NCBI GenBank assembly: GCA_902519635.1
Contig: CABYKW010000004.1
Span: 1-31,752, forward strand
Reading direction: 5' to 3'
DNA length: 31,752 bases
Origin: an uncultured Pelagibacteraceae bacterium
GTDB lineage: Bacteria > Pseudomonadota > Alphaproteobacteria > Pelagibacterales > Pelagibacteraceae
In this document: piece after piece, positions 11,950 to 19,241 of the stretch
Position numbering within the stretch: the first letter of the stretch is position 1
How the letters are laid out: each line of letters starts with the position of its first letter
Translations under genes and position numbers: made by a program
The notes under the pieces: generated by a model
The model's database searches: none
Told to the model about the DNA's origin: nothing
The model's input: the letters and a program-made list of their open reading frames with translations, nothing else

Positions 11950-12491
11950 TAAAAATTCTTTAAATAATTTTTTTTAATATTTGATGAGGAAATATTGATT
12001 AATTTGTTGTTTATATAGACAATGTTTTTTTTATTAATATATTTCACAACTTTAGATTCCTTACTTTTTTTATCATATCCTTTCCTAGAAAAAACAATTA
12101 ATTTTGTTAATTTAACTATCTTTTTCCAATTTGTCCACTTATGAAAGTCTAATAAGTTATCCGAACCTAAAATTAAGCATAAGTTTTTTTGTTTTTTTAT
12201 CTTTCTAAAGTAATTTATTACATTAATTGTACGAGGAGATTTAATTTTATTATCTAAATACAAAACTTTAATCTTTTTATATTTTTTTACAGTTTTTTTA
12301 CATTTTGATATTCTTTGTTTTAGTGAAAAAAAAGGTTTTTTTTTGAAAGGATTTTTTTTTGTAACAATCCAATAAATTTTTGTAAGTTTTATTTTTTTTA
12401 AACTAATTTTAGAAATTTCTACGTGTCCTTTATGTGGTGGATCAAAACTTCCGCCAAAAATACCAATTGAGTTTCTGATAGGTTCTATCAT
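11949..12491 (-). CDS. nadD: Nicotinate-nucleotide adenylyltransferase
   Basis: NadD joins nicotinate mononucleotide with ATP to form deamido-NAD. The 180-residue protein has the nucleotidyltransferase HxGH signature in GGSFDPPHKGH (about 13-23), the LGSDNLLDFHKWTNW segment, and the C-terminal SSSNIKK, which corresponds to the ISSTxIR motif. It is a little short for the family and unusually lysine-rich, in keeping with the A-rich codons of the whole window. It lies 3 bp after proA in a proB-proA-nadD-rsfS series. Confidence 0.93.
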   Translation of the reverse strand: MIEPIRNSIGIFGGSFDPPHKGHVEISKISLKKIKLTKIYWIVTKKNPFKKKPFFSLKQRISKCKKTVKKYKKIKVLYLDNKIKSPRTINVINYFRKIKKQKNLCLILGSDNLLDFHKWTNWKKIVKLTKLIVFSRKGYDKKSKESKVVKYINKKNIVYINNKLINISSSNIKKNYLKNF

Positions 12492-12494
12492 TAA

Positions 12495-13736
12495 TTATGG
12501 TCTAACAATTCCTTTTCCAGATACAATATATTTATAGGAGGTTAGTTGATTAATTCCAACGGGGCCTCTCGGAGGAAGTTTATTAGTAGAGATTCCAATT
12601 TCTCCTCCAAATCCAAATTCACCTCCATCTGCAAATTGAGTTGAAACGTTATGCATTGCTATAGAGCTATTCACTCCATCTAAGAATATTTTTGCATTTT
12701 TTGAGTTATTTGTAATAATGCTATCAGTGTGCATAGTTCCATATTTTAAAATATGATTAACAGCATCTTTAACGTTTTTAACAGTTTTTATAGATATTAT
12801 TTTATCTAAATATTCAGTTTTCCAATCAATTTCTTTTGCATTTTTAAGTTTATTTTTAAAAAGTTTATTAATTTTTTTATCTACACGGACTTCACATCCA
12901 GAAGAAATTAATGAGTCTATTATTTTTTTTCCGTGAGTATTCAATGCTTTTTCATGAATTAATAAAGTTTCTAAGGCACCACAAATACTTGTTCTTCGCA
13001 TTTTTGCGTTAATAATAATTTTTTTTGCCATTGATATATTTGATTTTTGATCTACATAAATGTGACACAACCCTTCGAGATGACCGATAACATGAATGTT
13101 TGAAAATTTTTGCACTTTTGATACCAATCCCTTGCCTCCTCTTGGAACAATTACATCAATATAATTACTCATTTTTGATAGAAGCAAATCAACAATTCTT
13201 CTTTCTTTTTTCTCTATAAATTGAACGCAGTTTTTATTTATATTATTTTTACTTAATGAATCACGAAAAAGATTAGCAAGCAATTTATTGGAATTGTAAG
13301 CTTCTGATCCTCCTCTTAAAATAGAACAATTTCCAGATTTTAAACATAAAGCCGCTACATCTGCTGTAACATTTGGCCTACTTTCATAAATTATACCTAC
13401 AACTCCTATAGGAGTAGAAATTTTTTTAATTTTAAGTTTATTTGGTCTTTGCCATTTCTCTAATATTCGACCAACTGGATTTTTAAATTTAGCTATTTCA
13501 TTAATTGAGTCTCTAATTCCATCAATTCTTTTATCATTTAAAATTAATCTATCTACTAAATGTTCTCTTTTTACATTTTTAACATCTTTAAGATTTTCTT
13601 TAATTATTCTTTTTTTGTTTTTTAAAATAGCTGAATTATAATTCTTTAAAACTGATTTGATTTTACTATGATTTACAGTTTTTAGTTCCTCAAAAGCTTT
13701 TCTAGCATTTAAACCTATATCATTTAAATATTTCAT
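12495..13736 (-). CDS. proA: Glutamate-5-semialdehyde dehydrogenase (gamma-glutamyl phosphate reductase)
   Basis: This is the second step of proline synthesis, reducing gamma-glutamyl phosphate with NADPH. The 413-residue aldehyde-dehydrogenase-fold protein has IGVVGIIYESRPNVTADVA and LKSGNCSILRGGSEA. The catalytic Cys252 lies in MRRTSICGALETLL, and DGGEFGFGGEIGISTNKLPPRGP near the end is the family signature. It is 1 bp downstream of proB, which supplies its unstable substrate, so the two probably act as a channelled pair. Confidence 0.96.
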   Translation of the reverse strand: MKYLNDIGLNARKAFEELKTVNHSKIKSVLKNYNSAILKNKKRIIKENLKDVKNVKREHLVDRLILNDKRIDGIRDSINEIAKFKNPVGRILEKWQRPNKLKIKKISTPIGVVGIIYESRPNVTADVAALCLKSGNCSILRGGSEAYNSNKLLANLFRDSLSKNNINKNCVQFIEKKERRIVDLLLSKMSNYIDVIVPRGGKGLVSKVQKFSNIHVIGHLEGLCHIYVDQKSNISMAKKIIINAKMRRTSICGALETLLIHEKALNTHGKKIIDSLISSGCEVRVDKKINKLFKNKLKNAKEIDWKTEYLDKIISIKTVKNVKDAVNHILKYGTMHTDSIITNNSKNAKIFLDGVNSSIAMHNVSTQFADGGEFGFGGEIGISTNKLPPRGPVGINQLTSYKYIVSGKGIVRP

Positions 13737-13737
13737 T

Positions 13738-14823
13738 TTATAATTTTACCATATCATCTTTGTGAACTATTTCAGATTTACTTAGATATCCTAAAATATT
13801 TTCTATTTCTTTGCTTTGTTTTCCTTTTATTTTATTTATTTCAGATGATGCAAATGAAGACAAACCTCTGGCAAGATTATTATTATTTTCGTCTACTATA
13901 AGTATATTTTCTCCTTTTTCGAAATCACCTTCTACTTTTACAATACCAGCTGCAAGTAAACTTTTACCTTTATTTAAAGCTCGGGCTGCCCCTTGATCAA
14001 TATATATTTTACCAGAAGAGCTCAAAGAACTAATGATCCATTTTTTTCTAGCATCCAAACTAGAAATTTTTGGAATGAAGTGTGTGTAAATTTTATTTTT
14101 AATCATATTGCTAATTGGATTATCTTTTTTACCATTTGCAATAAACATATTACATCCTGCATTTATACAGATTTTAGCAGCATCTAATTTTGTACTAATC
14201 CCGCCAGAGCCATAAAGATTTTTTTTATTATCAATCAATGAATTAATATTTGAGTCAATTGAAGAAACAGTTTTGATGATTTTTTTAGATTTGTCATAAA
14301 GTCCATCTACATCAGATAGAATAATAAGAGTATCAGCTCCAACAATTTGAGCAACTCTTGCTGCCAATCTATCATTATCTCCATACTTAATTTCTGCTGT
14401 AGCTGTGGTATCATTTTCATTAACGATTGGAATTGCTTTCAGTTTAAATAAGTTATCAAAAGTTCTTCTAACATTTAATGCTCTTCTACGTTGTTCAGTA
14501 TCATCTGGACTTATTAGTATTTGACCTGTTTTAATTTTATATTTGTCAAATAATTTTTGAAATTCTCCTGCTAAATGGATTTGACCAACAGCTGCAATAG
14601 CTTGACTCATTTCTAATTTAATTTTTTTCTTTTTAATTTTAAGATAATTTTGACCTAATGCAATTGCTCCTGAAGATACAATTACCAAATCGTTTTTTCC
14701 TCTAAATTTTTTTAAATCTTTAATTAAGCTTGTTACCCATTTTTTTTTAAATTTGCCTTTACTATCAACAACTGTGGATGAACCAAGTTTTATTACTATT
14801 TTTTTTGAGTTATCAATTAACAT
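13738..14823 (-). CDS. proB: Glutamate 5-kinase with PUA domain
   Basis: This enzyme phosphorylates glutamate at the gamma-carboxyl, the first committed step of proline synthesis. The 361-residue protein has an amino-acid-kinase domain: IVIKLGSSTVV at the start, LVIVSSGAIALG, LIILSDVDGLY, and GSGGISTKLDAAKI near residue 205. A C-terminal PUA domain (about 268-350, GKIYIDQGAARAL onward) is present as in E. coli ProB. The start overlaps the obg stop by 11 bp. Confidence 0.96.
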   Translation of the reverse strand: MLIDNSKKIVIKLGSSTVVDSKGKFKKKWVTSLIKDLKKFRGKNDLVIVSSGAIALGQNYLKIKKKKIKLEMSQAIAAVGQIHLAGEFQKLFDKYKIKTGQILISPDDTEQRRRALNVRRTFDNLFKLKAIPIVNENDTTATAEIKYGDNDRLAARVAQIVGADTLIILSDVDGLYDKSKKIIKTVSSIDSNINSLIDNKKNLYGSGGISTKLDAAKICINAGCNMFIANGKKDNPISNMIKNKIYTHFIPKISSLDARKKWIISSLSSSGKIYIDQGAARALNKGKSLLAAGIVKVEGDFEKGENILIVDENNNNLARGLSSFASSEINKIKGKQSKEIENILGYLSKSEIVHKDDMVKL

Positions 14824-15796
14824 TTTTTATCAATAATTTTTTTACTTTTTGAATGTCTTTATTTGAAAAAACTGAAATCACTTCACACTTTGATTTAATT
14901 TTATTCTTAAATTCTTTTAGTTTTTTATCAATATCATCTTTTTTTAATAAATCAGATTTATTCAAGAAAATTATTTCCTTTTTTTTATCTAAGCTCTTAT
15001 CATATGAAGAAAGTTCGAGTTTAATCTTTTTATAACTATTAATTAAATTTTTTTCTGATAAGTCTATTAAGTGTAACAGCATTTTACATCTTTCTATGTG
15101 TCGCAAGAATTTATCACCTAACCCTACACCTCTGTGTGCACCTTCAACTAGTCCAGGTATATCCGCTAAAGTTATTTCTTTTCCATCGTAATATGAAACT
15201 CCTAGATTAGGGTTAATAGTGGTAAATGGATAATTAGCAATTTTTGGCTTTGCTCTAGTTAAGGCTGCAAGTAAACTAGATTTTCCTGCATTAGGCTGTC
15301 CTATAATACCTATATCTGCAATTATTTTTAGTTGTAACCAAATCCAAAATTCTTCTCCAATTTTACCATTTGTCTTTTTTCTTGGAGCTCTATTTGTTGA
15401 GCTTTTAAATCTAACATTGCCCAAACCTCCTTTACCTCCAGAGGCTACTAAATATTTTTCTTTATTTTTTGTAAAATCATAAATTAAGGTATTATTATCT
15501 TCTTCATAAATTTGTGTGCCGGTTGGAACTTTTAAAATTAAATTTTTACCGTTGCCTCCAGTTTTATTTTTTTTACTTCCAGGTTTTCCATGCTGAGCTT
15601 TAAAATGTTGAGCATATCTAAAATCTATTAGAGTATTTAAATTACGATCGGACTCAATAATAATTGATCCTCCATCTCCGCCGTCCCCACCATCAGGACC
15701 ACCGTATTCAATAAATTTTTCCCTTCGGAAGCTAGCTGAACCAGAGCCACCGTTACCTGCTTTTATATATATTTTTGCTTGATCTAAAAATTTCAT
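14813..15796 (-). CDS. obg: Obg-family GTPase (CgtA), short form without OCT domain
   Basis: Obg is a GTPase that helps assemble the large ribosomal subunit and links growth to nucleotide levels. Residues 1-157 form the glycine-rich Obg fold (DGGDGGDGGS, SGGKGGLGNVRFKSSTNRAP). The G domain follows with G1 GQPNAGKSS (about 166-174), G3 DIPGLVEGAHRGVGLG (about 212-227) and G4 NKSD. It ends at residue 327, directly after the G domain, so the variable C-terminal OCT domain of longer homologues is absent. It sits after rplU and rpmA, the usual order. Confidence 0.96.
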   Translation of the reverse strand: MKFLDQAKIYIKAGNGGSGSASFRREKFIEYGGPDGGDGGDGGSIIIESDRNLNTLIDFRYAQHFKAQHGKPGSKKNKTGGNGKNLILKVPTGTQIYEEDNNTLIYDFTKNKEKYLVASGGKGGLGNVRFKSSTNRAPRKKTNGKIGEEFWIWLQLKIIADIGIIGQPNAGKSSLLAALTRAKPKIANYPFTTINPNLGVSYYDGKEITLADIPGLVEGAHRGVGLGDKFLRHIERCKMLLHLIDLSEKNLINSYKKIKLELSSYDKSLDKKKEIIFLNKSDLLKKDDIDKKLKEFKNKIKSKCEVISVFSNKDIQKVKKLLIKNVN

Positions 15797-15808
15797 TATG
15801 GATATATA

Positions 15809-15830
15809 ATAAATAACTAGAGTTATTTAT
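15809..15830 (-). promoter_or_regulatory. Inverted repeat between rpmA and obg
   Basis: ATAAATAACT and AGTTATTTAT (15809-15818 and 15821-15830) are exact reverse complements separated by two bases, so the mRNA can fold into an 8-10 bp AU-rich hairpin just 12 bases before the obg start codon. No U-tract follows on the minus strand, so it is not a standard intrinsic terminator. It may be a partial attenuator or an mRNA-processing/stability element setting the ratio of ribosomal proteins to Obg. That role is inferred. Confidence 0.4.
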
Positions 15831-15834
15831 AGAT

Positions 15835-16089
15835 TTAATTGGGAATTACAGAAACAAAAGTTCTGTTTAATTTAGATTTTTTAAATTTTACTTTTCCCTT
15901 TACAAGAGAAAAAATAGAGTGGTCTTTTCCCATACTTACGTTATCACCAGGATGGATTTTTGTACCCCTTTGTCTTACAATTATATTTCCTGGAATAACT
16001 GACTGATCTCCATATCTTTTAACTCCTAGACGTCTACCTTTACTATCTCGTCCATTTTTCGATGATCCACCAGCTTTTTTTGTTGCCAT
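15835..16089 (-). CDS. rpmA: 50S ribosomal protein L27
   Basis: L27 reaches into the peptidyl-transferase centre and stabilises tRNA there. The 84-residue protein begins [20 protein letters not shown] and contains [21 protein letters not shown] and [19 protein letters not shown], all highly conserved. There is no N-terminal extension of the Firmicutes type that needs proteolytic removal. It starts 9 bp after rplU and is followed by an inverted repeat before obg. Confidence 0.97.
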   Translation of the reverse strand: MATKKAGGSSKNGRDSKGRRLGVKRYGDQSVIPGNIIVRQRGTKIHPGDNVSMGKDHSIFSLVKGKVKFKKSKLNRTFVSVIPN

Positions 16090-16098
16090 AAATAATCT

Positions 16099-16515
16099 CT
16101 ATTTTTTTAAAACCTTTTTTGCTAAAGTTTTTTTCTCTTTATTTATTTTAACTTTAGTTTGAGGTGCAGAAGCTTTAGCATTGGCTATAAGCTTACCATC
16201 TTTTGATAAAATTTTTGTTATTTGTATTTTAGAATGTCTTTGTCTATGTCCGTTCTTCTTTCTAGAATGTTTTCTTCTTCTTTTGTGAAAAACTAATACA
16301 GTTCTATCTTTTACGTTATCTAGAAGTTTGGCTTCAACAATAGCTCCTTTAATATTAGGATTACCTACTTCTGTATTTTTATCATCATTTAGAAGCAAAA
16401 CATTTTCAAACTTTACGGTCTTTCCTATTTCAGCGTCTAGTTTTTCAACTTCTAAAATTTTACTTGCAGAAACTTTATATTGTTTTCCACCTGTTTCTAT
16501 AATTGCAAATGACAT
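16099..16515 (-). CDS. rplU: 50S ribosomal protein L21 with lysine-rich C-terminal tail
   Basis: L21 binds 23S rRNA. The N-terminal ~100 residues carry the family core: FAIIETGGKQYKVS, KFENVLLL, GAIVEAKLL, and HKRRRKHSRKKNGHRQRHSKIQI. After about residue 103, where E. coli L21 ends, a further ~35 residues rich in Lys and Ala continue to 138. C-terminal extensions occur in some alphaproteobacterial L21 proteins, so I read this as normal variation. It is the first gene of the rplU-to-rppH unit and has a good promoter just upstream. Confidence 0.96.
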   Translation of the reverse strand: MSFAIIETGGKQYKVSASKILEVEKLDAEIGKTVKFENVLLLNDDKNTEVGNPNIKGAIVEAKLLDNVKDRTVLVFHKRRRKHSRKKNGHRQRHSKIQITKILSKDGKLIANAKASAPQTKVKINKEKKTLAKKVLKK

Positions 16516-16541
16516 AAATTATCTTTCTTTAAATTTAGGGC

Positions 16542-16569
16542 AATATAGCCTGCAGGATTATCAAGTCAA
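16542..16569 (-). promoter_or_regulatory. Sigma-70-type promoter for rplU
   Basis: On the minus strand TTGACT (16569-16564) and TATATT (16547-16542) are separated by 16 bp in the 65 bp gap between gloB and rplU. Transcription would start near 16535 and leave a leader of about 20 bases. A purine-rich AAAGAAAG lies before the rplU ATG. This is the best promoter match for a ribosomal operon in the window. It would make the rplU-to-rppH genes a separate unit from metX-metW-gloB. Confidence 0.6.
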
Positions 16570-16580
16570 GGTGAATGAAG

Positions 16581-17348
16581 TTAAAAACTATCTTTTAAAT
16601 CACGTAATTTAAAGAAAATTTCTTGCTCTGATGCATTATTTAAATTTAAGGCATCTTTAATTGATGGCTCATCGCATCTTAAAAATATATTAGTTTTTTT
16701 TTCTTCTCCAATAGAAATTGGAACAGTTGGAGAGTTAGTATTTATTTTAAAATTAATCCAATTACTCTTTTTTTTTAAAAATTCATTATTCTGGTCATAT
16801 TCTAGACAAAACTCTAGATTTTTTTTTGTATATTCATGTCCACAATATATTTTAGTATCTATTGGTAAATTTTTTAATTTATTTAAAGATCTAAACATTT
16901 GTTCATTTGTTCCTTCAAAAACTTTACCACAACCCAAAGAGAAGAGAGTGTCTCCGGTGAAAACTATTTTTTCATCTTTCAGATAAAAAGCTATATGACC
17001 TTTTGTGTGACCAGGAATAAAAATGACTTCAAAAGAAATATTGCCAACTTTAAAATTTTGTTTATCTTTCAATGCTACATCAATGCCAGGTATACGATCT
17101 TTATCTAAATTGAATCCTAAAACTTTAGATTTATATTTTTTCTTAAGTTTTAGATTGCCTCCAACATGATCTAAGTGATGATGAGTATTTAAAATATAAT
17201 CTAATTTATTGTGTTTTTTATTTATTATTTTATCGCAAGTAGCAAAATCAGATGGATCAATTATTGCAACTGTATCAGTGCTTTTATCATAAAGAAGATA
17301 ACTATAGTTATCATTTAAGCAAGGAATAATTTCTATATTTAACATCAT
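16581..17348 (-). CDS. gloB: Hydroxyacylglutathione hydrolase (glyoxalase II)
   Basis: This hydrolyses S-lactoylglutathione to lactate and glutathione in methylglyoxal detoxification. The 255-residue protein is a metallo-beta-lactamase-fold enzyme with the metal-binding motif THHHLDH at 55-61. Further ligands lie in PGHTKGHIAF, FTGDTLFSLGCGKVFEG and YCGHEYTKKNLEF, and the short C-terminal substrate-binding domain is present. The start at 17348 forms an ATGA overlap with the metW stop. An ATG one codon further in (17345) is nearly as likely. It is probably co-transcribed with metX and metW, though its job is unrelated to methionine. Confidence 0.92.
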   Translation of the reverse strand: MMLNIEIIPCLNDNYSYLLYDKSTDTVAIIDPSDFATCDKIINKKHNKLDYILNTHHHLDHVGGNLKLKKKYKSKVLGFNLDKDRIPGIDVALKDKQNFKVGNISFEVIFIPGHTKGHIAFYLKDEKIVFTGDTLFSLGCGKVFEGTNEQMFRSLNKLKNLPIDTKIYCGHEYTKKNLEFCLEYDQNNEFLKKKSNWINFKINTNSPTVPISIGEEKKTNIFLRCDEPSIKDALNLNNASEQEIFFKLRDLKDSF

Positions 17349-17938
17349 CCTATTAAAAATATCCCTAGCTTGGAAAAAAAATTTTTTATTTCGAGGTTAT
17401 TTTTTTTAATTTCTGAAGTGTTATCTTCATTAACACCTACAGCTTTTTTAATTTCAATATTTTTTTCTAAACAAAAATGAAAAAAATCCTTTATTGTGCA
17501 CATATGAAGATTAGGAGTATTATACCAAGAGTTTGGTAAAGTTTTTGTAACTGGCATTTTTCCAAAAAATAATAAGCTAGTTCTAACCTTCCAATATCCA
17601 AAATTAGGTATTGAAATAATCACTGATTTTCCAATTTTTAACAAATCTTTTAAAACTTTTTCAGGATTATAAAAAGCCTGGAGTGTCTGACTCAATATTA
17701 CAAAATCAAAGGATTGATTTGGAAATTGATGAAGCTCTGTTTCTGCATTTCCCTCAATAACTGGAAGACCTTTATAAATACATTTTGTAACATTTTCTTT
17801 TTTAAGCTCTAAACCTCGAGCTTCTATATTTTTTTCTTTAATTAAGTGACTCATTAAAGAACCATCACCACAACCAACATCTAGAACTGTTACATTCTTT
17901 GGTAATAAATCTGCAATTACTTTAAATTCTTTTTTCAT
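17345..17938 (-). CDS. metW: Methionine biosynthesis protein MetW
   Basis: MetW is a class I SAM-methyltransferase-like protein that accompanies MetX in many proteobacteria; published work on other species describes it as a partner of MetX. The 197-residue protein has the motif I sequence VLDVGCGDGSLMSHL (about 18-32), ILSQTLQAFYNPEKVL, and SIPNFGYWKVR, which is typical of MetW. It overlaps metX by 17 bp and so is under the same riboswitch. Confidence 0.94.
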   Translation of the reverse strand: MKKEFKVIADLLPKNVTVLDVGCGDGSLMSHLIKEKNIEARGLELKKENVTKCIYKGLPVIEGNAETELHQFPNQSFDFVILSQTLQAFYNPEKVLKDLLKIGKSVIISIPNFGYWKVRTSLLFFGKMPVTKTLPNSWYNTPNLHMCTIKDFFHFCLEKNIEIKKAVGVNEDNTSEIKKNNLEIKNFFSKLGIFLIG

Positions 17939-19061
17939 TTTTAAATTTTATGTGCATTGAGTCTATGAATCCTTTTAACGTTTTAAGAAATTCCGGCTCA
18001 TTTACTAAAAAAGAATCATGACCTTTGTCAGTTTTAATCTCTGAAAAAGAGACATCTGCCCCCGAAGCATTAAGAGCAATTACTATATCTTTGTTTTCTT
18101 TTGTTGTGTAAAGCCAATCTGAAGAGAAAGAAATAACTAAAAATTTTATTTTTTGATTTTTAAAAGCCTCAATAAGGCCACCTTGAAAATGTTTCGATAA
18201 ATCAAAATAATCCATTGCCCTAGTAATATACAAGACAGAATTTGCATCAAATCTTTCTACAAAAGCACTACCCTGATGTCTTAAATAACTTTCAACTTGA
18301 AAATCTGCATCAAAACTAAATTCATAATCTGCTTTCTCTTGAAGTTTTCTTCCGAATTTTTCTTGCATTCCTTTCTCAGACAAATAACTAATATGACCTA
18401 CCATTCTTGCTACAGCCAATCCATTTTTAGGTTGTACATTTTTTAATAAATATTTTCCTTTATTCCATACAGGATCCGCCATGATAGCTTGTCGAGCAAG
18501 TTCGTTAAGAGCTATATTTTGTGCACTATGACTTGTACTGCAAGCAATGGGAATTGCTGAAAATGTTTTATTTGGGAATATTGTACAAAACTCAAGTAGT
18601 TGCATTCCACCCATAGATCCTCCCGTAGCACACAGAAGTTTTTTGATACCTAGATGATCAAGAAGAGTTTCTTGTGCTTTAACCATATCTCTTATAGTTA
18701 TTACTGGAAAATTTAATCCGTACGGTTCATTTGTTTTTTTATCTATTTCTTTAGGACCCCATGAACCCATGCATCCCCCAATAACATTTGCACATATTAC
18801 AAAATACTTATTTGTATCAATTGCTTTATCTGGACCCACGGCTGTAGTCCACCATCCTTCTTTTTTTGTTACAGGATTTATTTCGCTAACAAACTGATCC
18901 CCTGTAAGTGCATGGAAAACTAATATAGCATTATCTTTTGACTCGTTTAGTTTTCCATAAGTTTCATATGCTAAAGGAAAATCTTTAATAGTTTGCCCAC
19001 AATCTAATTTAAGTGGCTTAGAGACATTAATGGTCTTAATATTTTCAGTTTTATAGTTCAT
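17922..19061 (-). CDS. metX: Homoserine O-acetyltransferase (MetX family)
   Basis: MetX activates homoserine by acylation, the first committed step to methionine. The 379-residue alpha/beta-hydrolase has the nucleophile elbow GGSMGG with Ser149, the conserved [12 protein letters not shown] stretch, [20 protein letters not shown]-like sequence and the C-terminal GHDSFL with the catalytic His. Acetyl- versus succinyl-CoA preference cannot be read safely from sequence. The ATG is preceded by a nine-T run, the end of a terminator hairpin, and I see no Shine-Dalgarno next to it; the nearest GGGG is 31 bases upstream inside the riboswitch. No other start codon nearby is better. Confidence 0.95.
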   Translation of the reverse strand: [379 protein letters not shown]

Positions 19062-19063
19062 TC

Positions 19064-19089
19064 AAAAAAAAAGCCCAGCTAAACTGGGC
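19064..19089 (-). terminator. Riboswitch-controlled intrinsic terminator before metX
   Basis: On the minus strand GCCCAG (19089-19084), loop TTTAG and CTGGGC (19078-19073) form a 6 bp G+C-rich stem, followed directly by nine Ts (19072-19064). The T-run ends two bases before the metX ATG. The stem shares bases 19088-19077 with an alternative antiterminator helix, so its folding should depend on the upstream SAM-II aptamer. Confidence 0.85.
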
Positions 19090-19105
19090 GAACCCCTTTT
19101 TAGCT
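19077..19105 (-). promoter_or_regulatory. Antiterminator helix overlapping SAM-II 3' strand and terminator
   Basis: AGCTAAA (19105-19099) can pair with TTTAGCT (19083-19077), and GGG (19096-19094) with CCC (19088-19086), leaving an AA/AG internal loop and a five-base hairpin loop. The 5' strand is the same segment that forms the pseudoknot strand of the SAM-II aptamer, and the 3' strand takes in the terminator's left arm and loop. The two folds exclude each other. This is read from the sequence by hand; energies were not calculated. Confidence 0.7.
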
Positions 19106-19145
19106 AAATTTATTATGCGCTTGCAATATGGTTAAATCAGCGCTT
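19093..19145 (-). ncRNA. SAM-II riboswitch aptamer upstream of metX
   Basis: The SAM-II aptamer binds S-adenosylmethionine in a compact pseudoknot. The minus-strand sequence runs GCGCT-GATTTAACCATATTGCA-AGCGC and ends TTTAGCTAAAAAGGGG. P1 is formed by GCGCT (19143-19139) and AGCGC (19121-19117). The loop GATTTAACC-TATTGCA and the 3' GCTAAAAAGGG strand are the hallmark SAM-II elements and differ at only a few positions from the marine metX aptamer used for the SAM-II crystal structure, as I remember it. High SAM should stabilise the pseudoknot and turn metX-metW off. Confidence 0.93.
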
Positions 19146-19149
19146 CTAA

Positions 19150-19178
19150 TGTTTACTAAATCATCTTAAACTTGTCAA
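19150..19178 (-). promoter_or_regulatory. Promoter of the metX-metW(-gloB) unit
   Basis: A perfect -35 TTGACA (19178-19173) and a TAAACA -10-like hexamer (19155-19150) are 17 bp apart. Transcription would start at about 19145, right where the SAM-II aptamer begins, which is the expected arrangement. The -10 box is weaker than the -35. Confidence 0.6.
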
Positions 19179-19222
19179 TTTTATATGAGATGAAAGTTTT
19201 ATAGAAATAATCGAACATTTTA

Positions 19223-19228
19223 TATAAT
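19223..19228 (+). promoter_or_regulatory. Putative -10 box for hisC
   Basis: A perfect TATAAT lies 13 bases before the hisC ATG. No good -35 box is found 16-18 bp upstream (TTATAG at best). If used, the message would have a leader of only about 6-8 bases. AT-rich background makes chance matches common, so this is tentative. Confidence 0.35.
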
Positions 19229-19241
19229 ACATTAAATTGAC

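Noticed and set aside
19062..19241. Tandem SAM-II/SAM-V arrangement
   Set aside because: Such tandems are reported in marine bacteria, but the terminator T-run here ends two bases from the metX ATG and leaves no room for a second aptamer.
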